Assembly: GCA_023135255.1 (NCBI GenBank)
Contig: JAGLTN010000007.1
Coordinates: forward strand, 1-8,061
Source: Planctomycetota bacterium
Lineage (GTDB): Bacteria; Planctomycetota; Phycisphaerae; Sedimentisphaerales; Anaerobacaceae
Direction: 5' to 3'
Length of the DNA: 8,061 bases
The notes below the pieces were generated by a model. It did no database searches, was not told the origin of the DNA, and was given only the letters and a program-made list of their open reading frames with translations. Shown here in pieces: positions 1 to 5,200 of this stretch; the first letter of the stretch is position 1; the number at the start of each line of letters is the position of its first letter. A program made the position numbers and the translations under genes.

Positions 1-496
1 CCAAATCAGAGACAGAACACTCGCTGGCAAAAGACCCGCCGGCGCAGATATCTCTGCCAATGGATATCATTATAGCTGGGATTGGGATACTGTTCACTTT
101 GTAAACCTGAATCTATATCCGTCAGCAGGGACAGACGCTCAGGACAGCTTTGGGTTTTTGGTTAGCGATTTGGTAAACAATGTTGGCAATTCGGGCAGAC
201 CTGTCGTGCTGTATCATCATTATGATTTTATAATGCCGACCTGGTGGCAGGAAGGAGAGCAGGACGCATATTATGAGGCAATTAAAGACTATAATATCAT
301 TGCTATAATACATGGACACAGGCATATTGCCAGTTTTGAATCCAGCACATGGAGAGGCATAAACACTTTTGATGTCGGTTTATGTGGAACAGATAAATTT
401 GCTGTCTTTAGAATTACTAAAAACAGGCTCTTTGCTGCTGAGTGCCTAACTGAAACGAGCTGGGGTGCAATTTATATAAAAACAATTACAACTTAG
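1..496 (+). CDS. Calcineurin-like metallophosphoesterase, C-terminal part (5' end outside window)
   Basis: The frame is open from the left edge (first full codon at base 2), giving 164 visible residues before the TAG at 494-496. Visible residues 23-40 (HYSWDWDTVHFVNLNLYP) resemble the SWDWGPVHFVxLN segment of metallophosphoesterases. Residues 68-76 (PVVLYHHYDF) carry the His pair at 72-73. Residues 104-108 (HGHRH) are the final GHxH metal-binding motif. These proteins use a two-metal centre to hydrolyse phosphate mono- or diesters. The earlier motifs (DxH, GDxxD, GNHE/D) must lie upstream, so completeness and any signal peptide cannot be judged. The tail after GHRH is a beta-rich segment ending in SWGAIYIKTITT. 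A remnant of a related gene follows after 17 bases, so this locus once held tandem paralogues. The substrate is not predictable. The family call is secure; the exact function is unknown. Confidence 0.85.
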   Translation, partial: QIRDRTLAGKRPAGADISANGYHYSWDWDTVHFVNLNLYPSAGTDAQDSFGFLVSDLVNNVGNSGRPVVLYHHYDFIMPTWWQEGEQDAYYEAIKDYNIIAIIHGHRHIASFESSTWRGINTFDVGLCGTDKFAVFRITKNRLFAAECLTETSWGAIYIKTITT

Positions 497-513
497 AAAA
501 AGCAAAAACATGA

Positions 514-717
514 AAAGCAACAATAGAATTTCATGGCCATGGCCATGTTCCAGAATTTCAGATAAGCCAGTGGAACGGCTTTGATGTATATAATGTAGCG
601 ACGTTCCATAAGGGTTATTTTATGGTGGCGCATTTACGACCTGATGGTTTGGTAGTTGCAGAATGCACAGGCCCCGATAGCTGGGGAGTGGTTTCGCTTA
701 AAACTTTTGGAACATAA
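514..717 (+). pseudogene. Remnant of a second metallophosphoesterase (C-terminal 61 codons kept)
   Basis: In the frame ending at TAA 715-717, bases 532-717 encode HGHGHVPEF...WNGFDVYNV...LVVAEC...DSWGVVSLKTFGT. From the HGHxH motif to the stop this aligns without gaps, 61 residues to 61, with the C-terminus of the preceding gene. I count about 20 identities, including the motif, F, W, AEC, SWG, KT and the last T. The frame is closed by a TGA at 511-513. Only about six codons lie between that stop and HGHGH, and none is a plausible start, so the catalytic core is missing. The ATG at 510 reads a different frame. About 33% identity means this is an old diverged paralogue, not a recent copy. A deletion that removed the 5' part and ended beside the CATGGCCATGGCCATG stretch (532-547) would explain the layout. 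It is probably not translated. Confidence 0.75.
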
Positions 718-728
718 AAAAAACCGCT

Positions 729-2165
729 TCATCTCTGCCTCATTTTCTGGTGTTGCCAATCAGATATCAAAGCGACTAATATCAGTACCACCACCATCGC
801 AGATATTATCCAATTTACATTTGCAAGAGTTAAACTGGGATCTTTTATAACAGACTCCCACTTATCCCATTGCAGGTTAACCATCAAAAGATTCAAAAGA
901 CCAATACAAATAAATACGCCACTGGCGATTCTAAAACCATATTTGGGCGCTCTTAAACACAATTTAGTTGCTATGAGAAAAATCAAAACACCTGTCGCTA
1001 AAACTATCCAAAACCAACTCCAGTCTTTTGCTGTCGCTGTAATACGAAACAACCATCCAAGTGAACCAAAAATACTTCCCCCAAATGCTCCATAAATTTG
1101 CCCTTTTGTCATTGTTAATGTTTTCCACTCTGGCTTTATGTAAGTACCTTCTTCAATCTGAATTTGTTTTCCTCGACGACTGGACCAAATGGTAAGAGGT
1201 ATTCCCGGTAAAAATACCAGCGTACAAAATATTATAAGGATGGGCCATGGCGAGCGAGCAAGATACAAGGTCCACCAGATAGCTAAAGGAAGCGCAATTA
1301 ATGTAAGGACTAAAAGGTAGGCAGTTTGTATTGATATGGACCATACAAGGAACCTGCGGTAACGCCGGGAAGTATTCTTGAAGTCGTGCCTAATAGCCAC
1401 TATCGCTCCAATAAAGCCGAGCAGTGGCCCCAGAATCCAGCCCATTGTGCTTATAAGCGGTGCTGACTTTGCCATGAGCGAACCCTTCGCCGCCGTTGCT
1501 GCAATAACGGCACTGGCTACCTGCGGTGCTATTGCTGGTAGAGCAGCGACAACTGCTACCGTAAATAACATGCTTGGGCCAGTACGACTGATAGTAGTTT
1601 CAACCATGGTTACTACTTGCTCTTTTAGTAATTTGCGCCCCCGTGAGAGACGTTGCTTTACCGCTTCTTCAGATAGCTCAAGCTGTTTTGCCACTTGCTT
1701 TATGGATTGGTCATGTCGATAAAAAAGCACAAGCGGCTCACAGTACTTTGTTGGAATCTGCTGTAATGCTTGCCTAACAACTAATTGCTGTTCTGCGGTT
1801 ATTGCTGTTTCTTTTGATTTAGAATCCCTGATTCTAACATCTTCGACATGGTCAATCGAAATAGCTTTACTTATGATATCTCGCTTTTGACTTCTAAACG
1901 AGTTTCTTATTATATTCCTGGCGATGCTGCTGAGCCAGCCTCGGAATTTATTCAGATCTTTGAGTTGTGCCAGACTCTTCCAGGCACTCAGAAATGTTTC
2001 CTGAGCCAGTTCCTCACTTTCACCAACATCACCTGTAGCACTATAGGTAACAGCACAGATAAAAGACTGGTAGTTTTTGACAACAGCTTCAAAGGCAGCT
2101 CTATCACCCTGCAAGCTTGCCTTTAGCAATTTGGCCTCATTGTAAATTTCTGTTGCCATAACCAC
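729..2165 (-). CDS. ECF-type RNA polymerase sigma factor fused to a C-terminal multi-pass membrane domain
   Basis: 478 residues, more than twice a normal ECF sigma factor (about 170-200). Residues 24-95 form sigma region 2 (AFEAVVKNYQSF...SEELAQETFLSAWKSL...FRGWLSSIARNIIRN). Residues 125-182 form region 4 with the helix-turn-helix SIKQVAKQLELSEEAVKQRLSRGRKLL. After a linker, an Ala-rich hydrophobic stretch (about 198-222) is followed by likely membrane helices near 238-258, 272-298, 306-327, 383-401, 411-429 and 450-467. The loop at 328-360 is polar. Sigma factors fused to membrane modules are known in Planctomycetota and some other phyla; the fused part may act as a built-in anti-sigma or sensor, which is inference. 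No separate anti-sigma gene is adjacent. The start is GTG at 2165 (AAAGGG with short spacing) or ATG at 2159; I cannot decide. It converges with the metallophosphoesterase remnant, 11 bases away. Target genes are unknown. Confidence 0.88.
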   Translation of the reverse strand: MVMATEIYNEAKLLKASLQGDRAAFEAVVKNYQSFICAVTYSATGDVGESEELAQETFLSAWKSLAQLKDLNKFRGWLSSIARNIIRNSFRSQKRDIISKAISIDHVEDVRIRDSKSKETAITAEQQLVVRQALQQIPTKYCEPLVLFYRHDQSIKQVAKQLELSEEAVKQRLSRGRKLLKEQVVTMVETTISRTGPSMLFTVAVVAALPAIAPQVASAVIAATAAKGSLMAKSAPLISTMGWILGPLLGFIGAIVAIRHDFKNTSRRYRRFLVWSISIQTAYLLVLTLIALPLAIWWTLYLARSPWPILIIFCTLVFLPGIPLTIWSSRRGKQIQIEEGTYIKPEWKTLTMTKGQIYGAFGGSIFGSLGWLFRITATAKDWSWFWIVLATGVLIFLIATKLCLRAPKYGFRIASGVFICIGLLNLLMVNLQWDKWESVIKDPSLTLANVNWIISAMVVVLILVALISDWQHQKMRQR

Positions 2166-2240
2166 GATTCCCTTTCAATAGACATATTACCTGCTCAATA
2201 CTAAAGAAACAAGAATCAAAAAAAGGTGACAGAAATTCTC

Positions 2241-2269
2241 AAAAAAAAATCCTCTTTCCTACAAAGATT
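2241..2269 (-). terminator. Candidate intrinsic terminator after the pseudopilin gene
   Basis: Read on the minus strand, AATCTTT (arm), GTAGGAAA (loop) and GAGGATT (arm, two G-U pairs) form a 7-bp stem. The right arm runs straight into a T tract (nine T in total counting the end of the arm). It starts 22 bases after the pseudopilin stop and before the sigma-factor gene. The stem is weak and AT-rich, so termination may be partial. If real, it separates the sigma gene from the HNH-pseudopilin pair. Confidence 0.4.
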
Positions 2270-2291
2270 ATCGTTCAGCATAGAGATAAAC

Positions 2292-3185
2292 CTAATTCAC
2301 GTCAGGTTCATCTCTGCCTGTTCCTGTCCATAAGTTATTCTTACCTGGGCCTCCGATTTCTGTCAGAGTTTTTTCGTCAGGCCTTTTGGTTTCGGGGTCA
2401 ACTTCATAACCGAGCTGCTCATAGGTCATACTTTGTGCGTGACCATCAAGGAAAACTACATTAATCTTGCCAAAATGCCTTGCATCTGCAGGAGAATACT
2501 TTAAAGGCCCAACAGAATTGGCCTTAGGGGAAAAATGCCTTGCACCTTTGCTATAAGCCATCTTAGGCGGATCAACGAGATATGCGTGCTGACCATGAGG
2601 AATGTCAGCGCCCCTGCTGTCACAGAACAGAACTGTTTCACCTGGTCTTTTGATCTGCAGGAAAGAGCTTGGGTAATTTGCATAGTTACGAACACCTTCA
2701 AGCTCACGAGTATTAGCAAGGTACTGATAGTTATATCCATAAGCACCATTTCTAATACTTCGTATATATTCAAAATTTTTCAAAGAAGGACAGATATAAT
2801 AATCGTTGTCCATCTCCAACGCTGCTTGAAAGTCTGCTTCATTATCGTATTTATACGGATTTATAACAAAACCCATTCCCTCATTAAGATACCATATCCA
2901 ACGTGGGTTCCTTCTTTCATAAGGCCCGACTGTTACATAATTGATACCAACCCAGTTGCCTCTTATTCTGTCAGGCGGAAAAAGATTTTCGTTACTATCG
3001 AGATAAAGCATCATCGAAACACCAAGTCTGCGAGTGTTTGCCAGGCAGACAATTTTTTGAGCTTGTCCCCGTGCCCTGTTCAGTGCCGGCAGTAAAATCC
3101 CCATCAATAAAGCAATTATTGCGATTACGACAAGCAGCTCTACCAACGTAAAGCCCCTGCCGTCATTATTTCCTTTTGGACGCAT
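2292..3185 (-). CDS. Type II secretion/type IV pilin-like pseudopilin with H-X9-DG C-terminus
   Basis: 297 residues. The N-terminus MRPKGNNDGRGFTLVELL is a short basic leader with a prepilin peptidase site after Gly11 (G|FTLVE). Glu16 is the conserved Glu5 of the mature protein, and a hydrophobic helix (about 12-35) follows. Near the C-terminus, His237 followed by nine residues and Asp247-Gly248 (ARHFGKINVVFLDGHA) gives the H-X9-DG motif typical of the large pseudopilin families of Planctomycetota and Lentisphaerota. The middle is rich in Tyr, Asn and Arg and is predicted exported. These genomes usually carry many copies; their role in secretion or surface assembly is poorly defined. ATG at 3185 is preceded by GAAAGG with about 6 bases of spacing. 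The gene lies 42 bases downstream of the HNH gene on the same strand, so co-transcription is possible, and a weak terminator follows. The family call is strong; the specific role is unknown. Confidence 0.9.
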   Translation of the reverse strand: MRPKGNNDGRGFTLVELLVVIAIIALLMGILLPALNRARGQAQKIVCLANTRRLGVSMMLYLDSNENLFPPDRIRGNWVGINYVTVGPYERRNPRWIWYLNEGMGFVINPYKYDNEADFQAALEMDNDYYICPSLKNFEYIRSIRNGAYGYNYQYLANTRELEGVRNYANYPSSFLQIKRPGETVLFCDSRGADIPHGQHAYLVDPPKMAYSKGARHFSPKANSVGPLKYSPADARHFGKINVVFLDGHAQSMTYEQLGYEVDPETKRPDEKTLTEIGGPGKNNLWTGTGRDEPDVN

Positions 3186-3227
3186 ATTTACCTTTCAAAG
3201 TTTCAGCATGTCTGTGCAACGATGCGT

Positions 3228-3863
3228 TTATTTAAGCTCTACCGACCAGTAGGCGTGGTCGAGGAACTGTTTCCAGCTTTTGTATCTCGGGTTTGCCAGA
3301 TGAGTATGCAGCAGTACATTGTGTTTTGGTTTTATTGGTTTGCGGATCAGTTTCATGTTAGCCAGCTTTGGTGTTTTGCCCCCTTTTCTGGTATTGCATT
3401 TGACACATGAGCAGACAATATTTTCCCAGATTGCTTTTCCTCCGATACTTCTGGGGATTATGTGGTCAAGGGAAAGCTCGCTGGTTGGAAATTTTTGGCC
3501 GCAATATTGACACGTATTTTTATCGCGGGCGAATATATTTCTTCGATTAAATTTAACTTTGTTTTTGGGCAGACGGTCACTAAACAGAAGTCTTATTATG
3601 CGGGGTACCGCGATATGAAAGTTAACCGTTGCGACCCAATCATGGTTTTCCCGTTCAAAATCACGCCTGAGTTGGCTTAGCTGGCACCACTGCTGAAAAT
3701 CATAATTGGAAAAAAACTGGTCCTCACAGGAAACAACCTCTGCCATCTGACGAAAAAGAAATGAAAACGCCCTTTTCGCCCTGACTATTTTGATTGCCAT
3801 GTAGTTCCTGTTCAGTACAAGCACATTGCAATCCAAAGCAGATTGTATATTTGCCATCAACAT
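3228..3863 (-). CDS. HNH endonuclease family protein
   Basis: 211 residues. The N-terminal part (12-45, NVLVLNRNYMAIKIVRAKRAFSFLF) matches the VLVLNxxYxPIxxxxxRRA pattern that precedes the nuclease in this family. The HNH domain is at about 107-162: zinc-knuckle pair Cys118-Cys121 (NTCQYCGQ), Asp133-His134 (SLDHIIPRS, the catalytic His), Asn148 (WENIV) and the second knuckle Cys153-Cys156 (CVKCNTRKGG). All key residues are present, so it is probably an active metal-dependent nuclease. Stand-alone members are widespread in bacteria and their role is not established. No methyltransferase, restriction partner, phage terminase or CRISPR gene is nearby to suggest a defence role. ATG at 3863 has AAAAAGG about 7 bases upstream; Met3 at 3857 is an alternative start. 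It lies 42 bases upstream of the pseudopilin gene. Confidence 0.9.
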   Translation of the reverse strand: MLMANIQSALDCNVLVLNRNYMAIKIVRAKRAFSFLFRQMAEVVSCEDQFFSNYDFQQWCQLSQLRRDFERENHDWVATVNFHIAVPRIIRLLFSDRLPKNKVKFNRRNIFARDKNTCQYCGQKFPTSELSLDHIIPRSIGGKAIWENIVCSCVKCNTRKGGKTPKLANMKLIRKPIKPKHNVLLHTHLANPRYKSWKQFLDHAYWSVELK

Positions 3864-3902
3864 TTTACAGCCTTTTTAGCATATTTCATAAGCTCTACCA
3901 AT

Positions 3903-3931
3903 ATTGTAACTGATTATAATAAGAATATAAA
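3903..3931 (-). promoter_or_regulatory. Candidate sigma-70-like promoter for the HNH gene
   Basis: On the minus strand, TTTATA (3931-3926), a 17-base spacer and TACAAT (3908-3903) lie about 40 bases upstream of the HNH start. A perfect TATAAT also occurs at 3918-3913 but without a good -35. The region is so AT-rich that such matches are expected by chance. Confidence 0.22.
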
Positions 3932-4102
3932 CAATTTATCAGGAAAGAGTAAAAAAGGATGCATTTTTTTGCAGAGTCACCCTCTAATTGCATAACCAGG
4001 CATAAAACTCCACTTCTCCCAAACCTGACAGCACCCCCCGATCATAAAACAAAATACTAAAAACAAGACTACGAGTAAACCAGAATAACTTTTAGTATAG
4101 AA

Positions 4103-4315
4103 TTACTTAGTCTCAACATGCTGTACAACATTTTCAGCTCTGGGACCTTTTTCTCCTTCTGCGATGTCGAAACTTACAGACTCACCTTCTACTAAGGTTT
4201 TGAATCCCTCGCCGGAAATACTTCCGTAATGGACAAAAATATCGCGACCATCCTCTGCTGCGATAAAACCGTACCCTTTTTTAGAATTGAACCACTTTAC
4301 CGTTCCTTCTGACAT
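4103..4315 (-). CDS. csp: Cold-shock domain protein (CspA family)
   Basis: 70 residues, the normal length for a single cold-shock domain. [18 protein letters not shown] contains the RNP1 motif KGYGFI (13-18), and RNP2 is IFVHY (26-30). The conserved aromatic surface (W8, F9, Y15, F17, F27, H29) is complete. The family binds single-stranded RNA or DNA and acts as an RNA chaperone in the cytoplasm. The start at 4315 is chosen because AAGGAG lies 6 bases upstream and [10 protein letters not shown] is the family N-terminus; the frame extends nine codons further to an ATG at 4342, but without support. It follows the HU gene on the same strand with a 109-base gap. Csp leaders often fold and respond to temperature, but no specific element could be identified here. 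The paralogue cannot be specified. Confidence 0.95.
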   Translation of the reverse strand: MSEGTVKWFNSKKGYGFIAAEDGRDIFVHYGSISGEGFKTLVEGESVSFDIAEGEKGPRAENVVQHVETK

Positions 4316-4424
4316 AAGAAACTCCTTGAGAACAACAAACACTCATTAAACTTTTTTCCCCACCTATCTAAACAACGCAAAACTACAATGCAATTAAACA
4401 ATTTTTTTGGATACATTAAACTTA

Positions 4425-4739
4425 TCAGCTGTTGCTGTCTGCCTGCTCGGTTACTACAGAGGCAAGATTCTCACGCATCAGCCTGCCCATTTTGAATTTA
4501 ACAGTGCGTTTTGGAGGTACGTCCACCCTTTCAAGTGTTTTGGGATTCTGGGCCATCCTGGCAGCTCTTTGTCTGGTCTCAAAAACTCCAAAATCTCTGA
4601 ACTCCAGGCGATTGCCCTTAGACAACTCATCTGTAATTTCGTTGAGAAAAGACTGAATGATGTTTTTAACCAGAATTCTTTTTGCCTGTGTGCGCTCTGC
4701 AATTCGACCAATAAGTTCTTTTTTTGTAACTGTTGACAT
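4425..4739 (-). CDS. HU/IHF-family nucleoid DNA-binding protein
   Basis: 104 residues, slightly longer than the usual 90-100 because of a polar tail (TEQADSNS). Residues 1-43 form the helical dimerisation part (TKKELIGRIAERTQAKRILVKNIIQSFLNEI). The family signature follows: RLEFRDFGVFETRQRAAR (44-61). The beta-arm is RMAQNPKT (61-68); Pro66 corresponds to the DNA-intercalating proline. VPPKRTVKFKMGRLMRE (74-90) closes the fold. The protein should form dimers that bend DNA and compact the nucleoid. HU and IHF subunits cannot be separated from sequence alone; the AARMAQNPKT arm resembles IHF-like planctomycete proteins. ATG at 4739 is preceded by GAGG with 6 bases of spacing. The cold-shock gene follows on the same strand, and the signal peptidase gene diverges across a 461-base gap. 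Confidence 0.93.
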   Translation of the reverse strand: MSTVTKKELIGRIAERTQAKRILVKNIIQSFLNEITDELSKGNRLEFRDFGVFETRQRAARMAQNPKTLERVDVPPKRTVKFKMGRLMRENLASVVTEQADSNS

Positions 4740-4851
4740 AGGCTACCTCATTTCATAAAGAAACAATTTAAGAATTCATTATTTTTATTACCATTTCTCA
4801 TTTTCCTGCTGACCTGCAACGAAGCAGTAAAATACAAAACCATCGCAACCC

Positions 4852-4880
4852 ACTATATTGTAAAGACTTCTATACAGCAA
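4852..4880 (-). promoter_or_regulatory. Candidate promoter for the HU gene
   Basis: On the minus strand, TTGCTG (4880-4875), a 17-base spacer and TATAGT (4857-4852; 5 of 6 to consensus) lie about 113 bases upstream of the HU ATG. The predicted transcript would have a leader of roughly 105 bases. The -35 match is weak. Confidence 0.3.
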
Positions 4881-4929
4881 GCAATTTTCAATAAAAAAAT
4901 TAAGGTAATCATCAAAAATTTTTATTAAT

Positions 4930-5003
4930 CCTGTAATTAGTCAAAAAACCATTTATTTTCCGCGATATACTACTCTGAAAGGCCTGTCTGTAGTCAAAAA
5001 CCA
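4930..5003. repeat. Imperfect direct repeat pair, about 21 bases, 53 bases apart
   Basis: The first unit (4930-4951) and second unit (4983-5003) share CCTGT, then a variable few bases, then TAGTCAAAAA and CCA. The first unit has one extra A in the A run. They lie between the two divergent candidate promoters. They could be a tandem regulator-binding site or simple AT-rich coincidence. Confidence 0.35.
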
Positions 5004-5073
5004 GAGTTTTTTGTATATGGAGTTTTTGAAACGGGATTTTAAACAAAAACAACTTTAATACGTAATATTATCG

Positions 5074-5102
5074 TTGACCAATACTGTTTTCATCTGCATA
5101 AT
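5074..5102 (+). promoter_or_regulatory. Candidate promoter for the signal peptidase gene
   Basis: TTGACC (5074-5079), a 17-base spacer and CATAAT (5097-5102) match the sigma-70 consensus in 5 of 6 positions at each hexamer. Transcription would start near 5109, giving a leader of about 90 bases that contains the palindrome at 5129-5148. A second, perfect TATAAT at 5144-5149 overlaps the right arm of that palindrome but has no good -35. Confidence 0.45.
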
Positions 5103-5128
5103 TACACTTTTGATTTGTCCAGCAGTAT

Positions 5129-5148
5129 TTATACCCTGAAGGGTATAA
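5129..5148. repeat. Perfect 9-bp-arm palindrome upstream of the signal peptidase gene
   Basis: TTATACCCT, centre GA, then AGGGTATAA. It lies about 52 bases before the signal peptidase start and just downstream of the predicted transcription start. It could be an operator bound by a dimeric regulator, or an RNA hairpin in the leader (though a 2-base loop is tight for RNA). No T tract follows, so it is not a typical terminator. Its 12-base core recurs in opposite orientation just after the gene's stop codon. Confidence 0.65.
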
Positions 5149-5200
5149 TAACTTATATTCATTGAAAGTTTTTATCAGGATTTTGTTTTTTTGACCTATT

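Larger units (their letters stand above)
4740..5200. other. AT-rich divergent intergenic region between HU and signal peptidase genes
   Basis: 461 bases with no convincing gene; the minus-strand frame at 5068-5361 overlaps the signal peptidase gene and has no family features. It holds candidate promoters for HU (4852-4880, leftward) and for the signal peptidase (5074-5102, rightward), a pair of imperfect direct repeats (4930-5003) and a strong palindrome (5129-5148). Nothing resembling a tRNA or known riboswitch was recognised. Confidence 0.7.

Noticed and set aside
510..590. ATG at 510 as the start of a small gene before the metallophosphoesterase remnant.
   Set aside because: It reads a different frame from the conserved C-terminus (MKSNNRISWPWPC...) and soon ends; no Shine-Dalgarno and no family resemblance.
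1378..2126. Plus-strand frames opposite the sigma-factor gene (1378-1722 and 1848-2126).
   Set aside because: They are shadows of the minus-strand fusion gene; their products have no family features.
2535..3095. A 186-codon plus-strand frame antisense to the pseudopilin.
   Set aside because: It arises from the reverse complement of a clearly conserved gene; no Shine-Dalgarno or domain.
3228..3863. HNH gene as a homing endonuclease, restriction enzyme or CRISPR effector.
   Set aside because: No intron or intein boundary, methyltransferase, repeat array or Cas gene nearby, and the N-terminal pattern fits the common stand-alone bacterial HNH family.
3233..3899. An 11-base direct repeat (TAAGCTCTACC at 3233-3243 and 3889-3899) near both ends of the HNH gene, suggesting target-site duplication of a mobile nuclease.
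   Set aside because: Several 11-base matches are expected by chance in 8 kb. The left copy lies inside the HNH coding end, and there are no other mobile-element features.
3953..3980. TGCA...TGCA around a T run near 3960-3973 as a terminator for the cold-shock gene.
   Set aside because: Only a 4-bp stem, about 130 bases beyond the stop codon; not convincing.
4316..4342. N-terminal extension of the cold-shock protein to the ATG at 4342.
   Set aside because: The extension (MFVVLKEFL) covers the AAGGAG ribosome-binding site of the ATG at 4315, and the family N-terminus starts at [10 protein letters not shown].
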